NCBI RefSeq assembly: GCF_009861505.1
Contig: NZ_WTFT01000004.1
Coordinates: forward strand, 402,503 to 466,502
Source: Pseudomonas izuensis
GTDB lineage: Bacteria > Pseudomonadota > Gammaproteobacteria > Pseudomonadales > Pseudomonadaceae
Direction: 5' to 3'
Length of the DNA stretch: 64,000 nucleotides
Shown: piece after piece, positions 18,730 through 27,248 of the stretch
How positions within the stretch are numbered: position 1 is the stretch's first letter
Layout: each line of letters starts with the position of its first letter
Made by a program: the position numbers and the translations under genes
The notes under the pieces: generated by a model
What the model saw: the letters and a program-made list of their open reading frames with translations, nothing else
Told to the model about the DNA's origin: nothing
Databases searched by the model: none

Positions 18730-19054
18730 GCCACGGCGTGGGAGGCGGACAGCGCGCCGAGGGCGACGACGAGTTTGAGCGGGGACATGGGGAAAGCCTT
18801 TCTTGGAGTTGTGCTTTTTTTATAGTGCCGACGAAACGATTCATCACGCTTAAAAAGCTTACGCCCTAGCCTTCCCAAGCCTATTAAAATTGACCTTATG
18901 CAACCTCCGCACGCTTACGTTAGTCTCATAAGGTTTGAACCTCCGGAAAATTGGCGGCGACATCATGATGGCATCAAGGTCGCCCGTTAAATGCAGGAGC
19001 AAGCACAGACAGATTTGTCTGTCATTTTTGCGCAACGGATCGTATGGAGTTTGA
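18730..19054. other. Deletion scar and srf operon leader
   Basis: The minus strand from about 18789 down encodes the start of a small protein with a signal-peptide-like sequence ([20 protein letters not shown]) and is then interrupted by the integrase remnant in a different frame. The remaining bases up to 19054 hold no gene. They contain a hairpin at 19005-19022 and a 7-base inverted repeat CCTTATG ... CATAAGG at about 18894-18933, and should include the srf promoter. Confidence 0.5.
19005..19022 (+). promoter_or_regulatory. Hairpin in srf operon leader
   Basis: A perfect 7-base inverted repeat ACAGACA-GATT-TGTCTGT followed by CATTTTTG, 33 bases upstream of the first srf ATG. The T-rich tail makes it resemble a weak terminator or attenuator; it could equally be a dyad operator. 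Confidence 0.5.
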
Positions 19055-20422
19055 ATGCGCGGGCCACTATTACGCAGCGGTAAGAGCGGGTCATTCACTG
19101 CCCTCGGCGAAACAGGTCAACCGGTCTACCGGGCAGCCCTGCAACTGCGCGAAGCCATTCGCCGCAAGAACCCCGAGTTGGTCGATCACCTGGCCATCCC
19201 TCAAAGCGATGAACTCGGCAACCAGATCGATTGGTACAGCGCCCTCGACGGCGATGTGATTCCGTGGAGCAGCGCGACCGAAGAAGAACGCGCTCCTGCC
19301 CGCCGTCAGCTTGAAGCGCTGAAGACTGCGCTCGAAGAATTGAGCCAGCGCTTCCTGGGTACAGACTCCGGCGAACAGCAGCAAGGCGACAAAGCCGTGT
19401 TCGGCAAGCTGCTCAAGCGCGTGATTCATTTCCCGGACGAAAACTTCGTCTACCTGGTGCAAGGCAAACCGGTGCTGACCTTCTGGGGTTTCGAGCATGC
19501 CGGTACCGGCAATAGCGATCCCCTGCACTGCCTTTATCAGGTCCCGCCCGCGTTCACGCTGCCCCCCGTGGCCGAAGCGCCTGTTGTTGCGCCCGTCGTG
19601 CCGGTGGTTGCTCGTCCTTGGTGGCGGCGCTGGTGGTGGCTGTTGTTGCTGCCGTTCCTGCTGCTGCTCTTGTGGCTGTTGCTCGGCCTGCGCGGTTGCG
19701 TCCCGCTTCCGTTGTTGGCCGTAGACCTGCTGCCCGAGGGCGTCGTACCGGTGGAGAAACACCTGGAAGAGCCACCACTGACCGGCAATGTCACGACGCT
19801 CAATGGCGTCCCCGTGACCGGCACCGTCGTAGGCGCCACCAACGGCACCGGCACCGCCGTGACCGGAACACAGGGTGTGGAAACGCCGGCCGTCGAGGAT
19901 AACGAGGCTGACGGTGCACCCGCCGACTTAACCAAAGACCCAACCAAAGACCCGGCAGCCGAAAACAAAACCGCACCACCTGAAAACAAAACCACGCCGC
20001 CGGATGTCACATCGCCCGAAGCAGAAAAACCCGCCGCCGCAAAACCCGGCCCTCCCCTGAGCATCCCGCCAGACGCCGCCGACGGTGCCGCCAAGTTTCT
20101 TGACGGTCAGTACAGCGCAGGCGCCGGGATACAGGACCGCCGGACTGGCAAACCGCTGCGTCTGGAATACCAGCTCAAGGACGGTAAGGGCCAAGTCACC
20201 GTACACCAGGCCGACGGCTCGAAATGTAGCGGGCCCGTAAGCGCTACTATGAAGGGTGGCAGCCTGGCCATCGACAGCCAAGGCCAGGCCGTTTGCGGCG
20301 ATGGCAGCACTTACGACATGCCCAAGGTCAACTGCCGCAAAGGGGCGACCACGGTCGCGGACTGCACTGGCGGCTACGGAAAAGAACAATTCCCCATGTC
20401 CATGCGGCAAGTGGCCGAATAA
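19055..20422 (+). CDS. srfA: SrfA-like single-pass membrane protein
   Basis: First gene of the srf operon, 455 residues, with TGGAGTTTGA before the ATG. Residues 1-188 are cytoplasmic in style (MRGPLLRSGKSGSFTALGE). A Trp/Arg-rich boundary leads to one long membrane helix (about 190-213). A Pro/Thr-rich linker (about 230-335) then joins a C-terminal domain (338-455) with four Cys (391, 414, 427, 437), as for disulfide bonds in the periplasm. I recognise it as SrfA-family by sequence style and its place before srfB-srfC. In Salmonella the srfABC genes are controlled by SsrB; the biochemical role is unknown. Confidence 0.8.
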   Translation: MRGPLLRSGKSGSFTALGETGQPVYRAALQLREAIRRKNPELVDHLAIPQSDELGNQIDWYSALDGDVIPWSSATEEERAPARRQLEALKTALEELSQRFLGTDSGEQQQGDKAVFGKLLKRVIHFPDENFVYLVQGKPVLTFWGFEHAGTGNSDPLHCLYQVPPAFTLPPVAEAPVVAPVVPVVARPWWRRWWWLLLLPFLLLLLWLLLGLRGCVPLPLLAVDLLPEGVVPVEKHLEEPPLTGNVTTLNGVPVTGTVVGATNGTGTAVTGTQGVETPAVEDNEADGAPADLTKDPTKDPAAENKTAPPENKTTPPDVTSPEAEKPAAAKPGPPLSIPPDAADGAAKFLDGQYSAGAGIQDRRTGKPLRLEYQLKDGKGQVTVHQADGSKCSGPVSATMKGGSLAIDSQGQAVCGDGSTYDMPKVNCRKGATTVADCTGGYGKEQFPMSMRQVAE

Positions 20423-20439
20423 AAACGGAATAACCCGAC

Positions 20440-23400
20440 ATGTTGCCTGAAGTCACTCAATTCGAAGACACCGTCACGCTGGTCAGCGACACCGGCATCC
20501 AGTTCATGGATTTCGCCCTGCGCCTGGATCCCCGCAAGGAGCCGGCGGGCGAGTTCGCGCCGATGATCAGCGGGCTGATCTGCCGCTTGGCGTACAACGA
20601 AGAGAAAGACTTCTTTTTCTACGAGCCCGAACCGGAAAAAGTCGAAAAAGCCAAGCCTGCGTTCAGCGTCGACATGAAAAGCAGCCTCGATTTGCTCGAC
20701 GGTATCTGGCTGCCGACCCCGTTTTTCCGCTTCATGCCGCCGCATCGCTTCGACGAAGGTCCGACCAACTGGTCGCGCATGCGCCTGGTGAAACTGGCGA
20801 CTCCCGACATCGACGGCAACACCCACCGCCTGACGATGGCGTTCGACAGCCGTGTGATGCCCAAGCGTGACGGCACTGCCTATCTGGCGCCAAACGAAGA
20901 AGACATCAGCTCCGGCGTGTCTTTCAAACTGGCGACCAAGGCTAGCGAAACCCGTTGGTTCCTGGCACAGCCGTGGGTCAACGAGTGGTTGCTGGAAGTG
21001 TTCAATGAGGGCAATGCCCACCGTTCGCGCGCAGAGTTGGACATCGATATCCGTGCCAACCATCACCTGGCGCACTACCTCAACTTGCTCAGCCTGTTGA
21101 GCAAACCGTCAGCCGCCCAGCAATCGAAAGCCCGTGCGAAAGTTGAAATCCCCGAGCTGAAAGTAGTCGCCAACGACAGCAATGGCCTGATCAAACCGAT
21201 TCCGGTGGATCTGGTGCTGGACGTCGGCAATTCGCGCACCTGCGGCATTCTGATCGAAAACCACGGTCAGGCCGGCTCCGGGCTGAAGCAGAACTACGTG
21301 CTGGAACTGCGCGACCTGATCACCCCCGAACACACCTACAACCTGCCGTTCGAAAGTCGCGTGGAATTCGCCCAGGCGTATTTCGGCAAGGACCACTGCT
21401 CGGTCAAGAGCGGTCGTCACGATGCGTTCCAGTGGGCGACGATTGCCCGCGTCGGCAATGAGGCCAGTCGTCTGGCCAGCCGTCGTCGCGGTACTGAAGG
21501 CTCCACTGGTCTGTCCAGCCCGAAACGTTATCTTTGGGACGAAAATGCCTATGGTCACGGCTGGCGTTTCAACTGCTCGTACATCAAGACTGATAACGAG
21601 CCGTATGCCACCGCCGCGCCGTTCTCGCACCTGATCAACGAAACCGGCGAGGCGCTTTACAGCCTCGAAGAAGATGATCGTCTGCCAGTGTTCATGCCGC
21701 GTTATTCACGCAGCTCGCTAATGACCTTCATGCTCGCCGAAGTACTGGCCCAGGCGCTGTCGCAAATCAACAGCCCGGCCCAGCGCTCGCGCCAGGGTCA
21801 CACCCGCGTGCCGCGCCAGCTCAACAGTATTACCCTGACCGTGCCGCCGGGCATGCCGCAGGCCGAGCGCAGCATCCTCAACGAACGCATGCTCCAAGCC
21901 ATCGGCCTGGTGTGGAAAAGCCTCGGCTGGCATGCCGGCGAGGAAGATCCACATCAGGATCAGGCCGTCAGCCCGCGCACGCCGATCCCGAGCATCCGCG
22001 TGGAATGGGACGAAGCGTCCTGCGGCCAGTTGGTGTACCTGTACACCGAGGTCAACGAGAACTTCGCCGGTCACCCGGAAGAGTTTTTTGACACCATCGC
22101 CCGGCCGGACAAAGCCGACCGCCAACGCATCACCCTCGCAACCATCGACATCGGCGGTGGCACCACCGACCTGGTGATCACCGACTATCGCCTCGACCGC
22201 GCGGGCAATACCGGCAGCGGCAGCAACGTGCACATCGTGCCCGAGCAGCGTTTTCGCGATGGTTTCAAAGTGGCCGGCGACGACATCCTGCTGGACGTGA
22301 TTCAGGACTTCATCCTGCCGAGTTTCGAAAAAGCCTTGCAGAACGCCGGCGTGAAGGCCCCGAACTCATTGATGTCACGGCTGTGTGGCGATGAATCGGT
22401 CAGTGCCCAGGACATGATCCTGCGTCAGCAACTGAACCTCCAGGTGTTTGCCCCACTGGGCCTGGCGCTGCTCAAGGCGTACGAGCATTACGATCCGCAG
22501 GTCCCGCAACAAGTCATCCCGCAAAGCTACCGCCAATTGCTCGGTGACAACGCAATCAGCCAGACCGTACTCGACTACGTCAATGTCGCCGTGCGTCGCG
22601 ATGTCGGCGCACAGAGCGGTTTCGACCTGTATGCCGCGCCGATCAGCTTCGACCTGCAAAAGCTCCACGCCGCGTTCCTCAACGACCAGATCAACATCAC
22701 CAAGATCCTGGGTGCGCTGTGTGAAGTGGTCGCGCATTACCCGTGTGATGTCTTGCTGCTGACCGGCCGCCCTTCGCGTCTGCCCGGTATCCAGGCGTTC
22801 ATTCGCAAGGTGTTGCCACTGCCACCTGGACGCATTCTGGCGCTGCAAAACTACCGCACCGGCGGCTGGTATCCGTTTCACAGGAACGGCCGGATCGACG
22901 ACCCGAAAAGCACCGCCTCTGTGGGCGCCATGCTTTGCCTGTTGTGCGCCAACCACAGCGTGCCAAACTTTTACTTCCGGGCATCGGCGCTCAAGCCGTA
23001 TTCGACGGTCAAGCACATCGGCGTCATCGACCTGAACAACGTGATCAAGGATGCCGACGTGCTGTACCGCGACATCCAGTCCGAAGACTACAAAATCAAG
23101 CTACCGGAAATTGGCGTTGGCGACGCCGCCGACACGCCACAGCTGGAAATGCGCGGCGATCTGCGCCTCGGTTTCCGCCAGTTGGCCACTGAACGCTGGG
23201 CCGCTTCGCCGTTGTATACCTTGCGGTTCACCAAGACGGGTCGGGAGAAGTTTTCCCGGGCAATCGGTGAAAACGGTAGCGCGCCGCTGCTCAAGGTGCG
23301 GTTCGAGGTCAAACCGGCGGACAAATACACGCGCAAGCAGGATCTGGTCAGCGACCGCCTCTCGGTTCGCGACATCGAATCCAACAGTAACAACGTCAAC

Positions 23401-23505
23401 TTCAACCCGCGCAGCGACCTCGAGCTGGAACTCAACACCATGCTCGACGCCGGCCTGAGCGAGACCAAGTACTGGCTCGACAGTGGAAGTGTGAAACGCA
23501 AATGA
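20440..23505 (+). CDS. srfB: SrfB-like actin/Hsp70-fold ATPase
   Basis: Product of 1021 residues, 17 bases after srfA. It has the two phosphate-binding motifs of the actin/Hsp70/sugar-kinase ATPase fold: LDVGNSRTCGI (Asp about 261) and ATIDIGGGTTDLVITDY (Asp about 570). An adenosine-type motif LLLTGRPSRLPG follows at about 772-783. The size and the long insertions are typical of the virulence factor SrfB family. No signal peptide or membrane helix is seen, so it is predicted cytoplasmic. It overlaps srfC by ATGA, suggesting equal synthesis and a complex. Xenorhabdus SrfABC has been described as a toxin, but the motifs point to an NTP-driven machine. Confidence 0.85.
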   Translation: MLPEVTQFEDTVTLVSDTGIQFMDFALRLDPRKEPAGEFAPMISGLICRLAYNEEKDFFFYEPEPEKVEKAKPAFSVDMKSSLDLLDGIWLPTPFFRFMPPHRFDEGPTNWSRMRLVKLATPDIDGNTHRLTMAFDSRVMPKRDGTAYLAPNEEDISSGVSFKLATKASETRWFLAQPWVNEWLLEVFNEGNAHRSRAELDIDIRANHHLAHYLNLLSLLSKPSAAQQSKARAKVEIPELKVVANDSNGLIKPIPVDLVLDVGNSRTCGILIENHGQAGSGLKQNYVLELRDLITPEHTYNLPFESRVEFAQAYFGKDHCSVKSGRHDAFQWATIARVGNEASRLASRRRGTEGSTGLSSPKRYLWDENAYGHGWRFNCSYIKTDNEPYATAAPFSHLINETGEALYSLEEDDRLPVFMPRYSRSSLMTFMLAEVLAQALSQINSPAQRSRQGHTRVPRQLNSITLTVPPGMPQAERSILNERMLQAIGLVWKSLGWHAGEEDPHQDQAVSPRTPIPSIRVEWDEASCGQLVYLYTEVNENFAGHPEEFFDTIARPDKADRQRITLATIDIGGGTTDLVITDYRLDRAGNTGSGSNVHIVPEQRFRDGFKVAGDDILLDVIQDFILPSFEKALQNAGVKAPNSLMSRLCGDESVSAQDMILRQQLNLQVFAPLGLALLKAYEHYDPQVPQQVIPQSYRQLLGDNAISQTVLDYVNVAVRRDVGAQSGFDLYAAPISFDLQKLHAAFLNDQINITKILGALCEVVAHYPCDVLLLTGRPSRLPGIQAFIRKVLPLPPGRILALQNYRTGGWYPFHRNGRIDDPKSTASVGAMLCLLCANHSVPNFYFRASALKPYSTVKHIGVIDLNNVIKDADVLYRDIQSEDYKIKLPEIGVGDAADTPQLEMRGDLRLGFRQLATERWAASPLYTLRFTKTGREKFSRAIGENGSAPLLKVRFEVKPADKYTRKQDLVSDRLSVRDIESNSNNVNFNPRSDLELELNTMLDAGLSETKYWLDSGSVKRK

Positions 23506-26216
23506 ATGACCTGACCCCCGATCAAACTCAGCTCTCTGCCAGTTGGGCCGCTGTTTATGAAGGCGCCGGTCAGGCGCTGGACTGGATTGGCCAGACACGC
23601 GTCAATGCACCGCGCCTGGACAGCGAAGCCGACAACCTGAACATCCGCCTGCACCGTGCCCGCAACCTGGCCAAAAGCCTCGGTCGCGTGGCCTGCACGC
23701 CGATGACCATTGGCTTTTTCGGCTTGTCCCAGGCAGGTAAGTCCTACCTGATTTCGGCCCTCGCCGCCGGTCAGAACGGCAAGCTGGAAACCGAGTTCGG
23801 CGACCAGCGCCTGGACTTCATCAAGCACATCAACCCGGTGGGTGGTGGCAAGGAAGCCACTGGCCTGGTAACGCGCTTCAGCCGTCGGGCGAAGGAAAGT
23901 CAGGACAAGGACTTCCCGGTAGAACTCACGCTGTTCAAGGAAATCGAGCTGGCGAAGATTCTCGCCAACGCCTGGTTCAAGGATTTCGACCTTGAACGGA
24001 TTTCCTACGAGATCGACGAAGAGCGCATCCAGCGCGTGCTCAAACCGTTCGAAGGCCGCGAAACCGGACCGCTGCAAACGGGGGTCAACGCCGACGATCT
24101 GGTGTCGCTGTGGGATTACCTGCGCGACAACTTCCGCAACTCGGTGAAGAAGCTTGAGCACCTGTACTGGCCCAAAGCATTGCAATTGGCGCCACGCCTG
24201 AATTACCAGGAACGGGCCGAGCTGTTTTCGATTCTCTGGGGTGAGCAAAGCGAGTTGACGCGCGTGTACCAGCAACTGGCCGGCGCGCTGCACAAGCTGG
24301 GTCTGCCCGAGACCGTGTTCGCACCGTTGAAGGCCTTGGTGAGTTTCGACAACGACACCTACAGCCAGCGCGACAGCATCATGAACGTCGACATCCTCGA
24401 ACGCTTCGGTAGCCCGCTGGACTTGCCGATCGATGTTCGACCGCTGGTGGGCGATCGCCTGCAAAACAGCCAGGCCATTGCGGTCGCGCAACTGGCGGCA
24501 CTGACCGCCGAAATGACCTTCCGCCTGATCGAAGCGCCGGTAGATGACATCGTCAATCAGGTCGACCTGCTGGATTTCCCCGGTTATCGCGGGCGCCAGA
24601 AACTGCACGAGATCGCCGATTCCAACGACCCGCAGTCCACCGCCAAGGACAACTCCGTTTCCCAGCTGATCCTGCGCGGCAAGGTCGCCTACCTGTTCGA
24701 ACGCTACACCGACAACCAGGAAATGAACGCACTGGTGGTCTGCACAAGCTCGACCAAGCAAAGCGACGTCAACGATGTGGGCCCGGTGCTGACCCGCTGG
24801 ATCGAAAAAACCCAGGGCGCCGACTCGGCCGCTCGCAGCAAGCGCGATACCGGCCTGATCTGGGCGCTGACCATGCTTGACCTGCGCATTACCAACTCCC
24901 TGAGCCTGACACCTGATCAGTACGACGAGAGCTGGAACGGCATGGTCAAGTTGACCATGCTGGAGCGTTTCGGCAGCCTGAGCTGGATGAACGACTGGGC
25001 CGGCACGCCGTTCCAGAACACCTATCTGGTGCGCAAACCGCGTATGGACGCGGCGTTCATCGGACAAGACGCGACCGGTGCGGAAACCGGTCTCAATGCC
25101 CTCTATCAGGAGCGTGTCAGCGCGCTGGGCATCAGCTTCGCCAGCAACGCCCTGGTGTGCAAACACATCAAGGACCCGGCCAACGCCTGGACAGAAATGC
25201 TGCGCAACGATGACGGTGGCATCAGCCACTTCAGCGGCAGTTTCAAAGGCGTGGCCAATATCGAATTCAAATTGCAGCGTATCCGCGAGCAATTGGGCGA
25301 ATGCCTCGAAGGCCTGACCACTCACGGCCTGAGCACCTGGTACCACGCTGACGACGACAGCGCCGCAGCCGCCAAGAAAGCCAAGGCGCAAATGATTTTG
25401 ACAGGCCTGGGCCGTCGCCCGGCGGTACTTGGCGAATTGATCGATCAACTCGACATGCCGAGCGAAGAGGTGCGCGACCTGTACCTCAGCGGGGTGTACG
25501 AAACTGATGACGAGCCCGCCGTAACCGACGAACCGGTCGCCCCGACGCCAAGCCAGAGCCTATACGGCAACGACGCCGGTTTTGACTTCGATTTCGGTGA
25601 CGACCTGAGCCCCGACAGCACGCCGGCGAGTAACAAAATCGGCACCCCGGCGCCCGAACTGCAAAGCAATGAGCATCGTTTCGCCAAAGCAGCCTTCAAG
25701 GCCTGGATCGCCCACCTGCGTGAACTGACCACCCGGCAAAGCCTGCTCAACCTGCTGGGGCTGGAAAAGGCCTTGCTGGAAGCGGTAGTCGATGAACTGA
25801 TCACCGCCGGCTATCGCCAGGACTTGCCGGGGCAACTGAGCCGCGCCGTCCTCAAGCGAGCACAAAGTGGCGCGCGGCGCGATCAACTGGTCGAACGCCA
25901 GGTACTGGAAGTGCAGCGCGTGCTGCGCGATTTCGTGTCCTGGTTCGGCTACCTCCAGAAACCGGTGAACGAGCGCCCGAACAGCCGCACCGGAGCCAAG
26001 GCGCCTTTGTTTTCGTTCTACACCGACATTGGTCCGGGACAAGTGCCCGAACTGCCGGCGCAACCGTCGAATCAGGCGCAACGGTACCTGGGCGACTGGC
26101 TCTCGGGCCTGGCCTACATCACGCAGGACAATGCCGGCCATGGTGCCGGACGTGAAATCACCCCTGAACAGAACGAACGGCTGGGCCAAGTGCTCACAGC
26201 CTTTGCAGCGAGATAA
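23502..26216 (+). CDS. srfC: SrfC-like large P-loop GTPase
   Basis: Product of 904 residues; the ATGA overlap with srfB sets the start. A P-loop GFFGLSQAGKSYLIS (Lys 80) follows a short helical N-terminus. A DxxG switch motif lies in VDLLDFPGYRG (Asp about 358), so it is a TRAFAC-class GTPase with an insertion of about 270 residues between the first two motifs. The C-terminal half is helical, as in dynamin-like or scaffold GTPases; an acidic low-complexity linker (about 665-710) precedes the last 190 residues. It matches the virulence factor SrfC family. No membrane helix is obvious. It probably works with SrfB and the membrane proteins of this operon. Confidence 0.83.
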   Translation: MNDLTPDQTQLSASWAAVYEGAGQALDWIGQTRVNAPRLDSEADNLNIRLHRARNLAKSLGRVACTPMTIGFFGLSQAGKSYLISALAAGQNGKLETEFGDQRLDFIKHINPVGGGKEATGLVTRFSRRAKESQDKDFPVELTLFKEIELAKILANAWFKDFDLERISYEIDEERIQRVLKPFEGRETGPLQTGVNADDLVSLWDYLRDNFRNSVKKLEHLYWPKALQLAPRLNYQERAELFSILWGEQSELTRVYQQLAGALHKLGLPETVFAPLKALVSFDNDTYSQRDSIMNVDILERFGSPLDLPIDVRPLVGDRLQNSQAIAVAQLAALTAEMTFRLIEAPVDDIVNQVDLLDFPGYRGRQKLHEIADSNDPQSTAKDNSVSQLILRGKVAYLFERYTDNQEMNALVVCTSSTKQSDVNDVGPVLTRWIEKTQGADSAARSKRDTGLIWALTMLDLRITNSLSLTPDQYDESWNGMVKLTMLERFGSLSWMNDWAGTPFQNTYLVRKPRMDAAFIGQDATGAETGLNALYQERVSALGISFASNALVCKHIKDPANAWTEMLRNDDGGISHFSGSFKGVANIEFKLQRIREQLGECLEGLTTHGLSTWYHADDDSAAAAKKAKAQMILTGLGRRPAVLGELIDQLDMPSEEVRDLYLSGVYETDDEPAVTDEPVAPTPSQSLYGNDAGFDFDFGDDLSPDSTPASNKIGTPAPELQSNEHRFAKAAFKAWIAHLRELTTRQSLLNLLGLEKALLEAVVDELITAGYRQDLPGQLSRAVLKRAQSGARRDQLVERQVLEVQRVLRDFVSWFGYLQKPVNERPNSRTGAKAPLFSFYTDIGPGQVPELPAQPSNQAQRYLGDWLSGLAYITQDNAGHGAGREITPEQNERLGQVLTAFAAR

Positions 26217-26219
26217 GCA

Positions 26220-27248
26220 ATGCCAATTCGTGTCGACCTGCTCGCGTTAGAGCCCAATGTGCCTGGCCAGGCCCGCCTCACTGTGAAGAAATGGCAGGGT
26301 AGCGAGGAACAGCTGGAGTTTTCCATTCAGCGCAACCAGGACGGTTTTTACCTCCAGGACCACAAGGCGTGGAGCAACAATCCATTCTGGTTCAAGGTCT
26401 CGCGTTTCAACCTCACCGCCAACGGCGAAGCGTTGGAAACGCAGGTCGGCCCGAGCGTGATCGACCCCCTGCTGGAAGGCAGTGCCAACTCGCAATTCCA
26501 AATCGAACTGCGCGAACAGAGCCTGGGCCACACTGACAAAGGCGTGGTTCGACCAGGCATCGGCTTGCTGCCGTCCACGGCCGGCGGCCAGACACGCTCG
26601 ACTTACGGCGGTGCCGAACTGACGGCGCCAAGCGAACCTGCACCGGAGGTTCCGGAGATCCCGGATCTACCTGAATTGACCCTGTCCACCATCGAGCCAG
26701 AAGTGGAATTGGAGTCGGTACTCACCGAGCCTGCCTACACACCGCCTCCGGCCCCGGTGAAGAAAAGCAACAAAGGCCTGATCGGACTATTGATTGTGGT
26801 GCTGCTGCTGGCGGCAGGCGCAGGATTCTGGTTCTACAAACGCCCCGCCGCGCCTGCCTCGGTGGCCACAGCCACTGCCGCTGCACCTGCCGGCGCCGAC
26901 GCTCAAGCCTGTACCCTCGACAGCATGAACAGCCTGCCGGAGTTGACCTTCGTCCAGACCTGCATCAAAGCGGCACCCGACAGTGCCAAGTTGCTGGAAA
27001 TCATTAACCAGGCCAAGGCTGGCAAACACTGCGGCGTTGCCCAGCGCCTGTACGCCAACCGTGCCCAGGCCGGTGACGCGCTGATCGCCAACGCCTATGC
27101 CCGTGAATACGACCCTAAATACCTGAAGGCCAGCGAGTGCTTCCCGGCCGCGGACAACGCCACCGCCGCCTACTGGTATGAAACCATCCTCACCCAGGAC
27201 CCGAACAACGCCGAAGCCAAGCAGCGCTTCGAGGAGTTGCAGAAGTGA
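26220..27248 (+). CDS. Srf-associated single-pass membrane protein, unknown
   Basis: I do not recognise a family for this 342-residue protein. The N-terminal 100 residues look like a cytoplasmic beta-rich domain (MPIRVDLLALEPNVPGQARL). A Pro/Glu-rich linker follows (about 130-183), then one membrane helix (about 186-206). The C-terminal periplasmic part (225-342) is helical, TPR/Sel1-like, with four Cys (231, 248, 271, 307). The topology copies that of SrfA and of the VWA protein at 34038. It lies 3 bases after srfC and overlaps the next gene. It may link the cytoplasmic NTPases to periplasmic partners; this is inference from topology. Confidence 0.7.
   Translation: MPIRVDLLALEPNVPGQARLTVKKWQGSEEQLEFSIQRNQDGFYLQDHKAWSNNPFWFKVSRFNLTANGEALETQVGPSVIDPLLEGSANSQFQIELREQSLGHTDKGVVRPGIGLLPSTAGGQTRSTYGGAELTAPSEPAPEVPEIPDLPELTLSTIEPEVELESVLTEPAYTPPPAPVKKSNKGLIGLLIVVLLLAAGAGFWFYKRPAAPASVATATAAAPAGADAQACTLDSMNSLPELTFVQTCIKAAPDSAKLLEIINQAKAGKHCGVAQRLYANRAQAGDALIANAYAREYDPKYLKASECFPAADNATAAYWYETILTQDPNNAEAKQRFEELQK

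Noticed and set aside
18410..18847. 145-codon minus-strand open frame over the integrase remnant
   Set aside because: It is out of frame with the recombinase motifs and has an Arg/Pro/Ser-rich shadow composition.
23088..25448. Long minus-strand open frame (786 codons) opposite srfB/srfC
   Set aside because: It is the antisense of strongly coding, high-GC srf genes, has no recognisable motif or ribosome site, and spans the boundary of two real genes.
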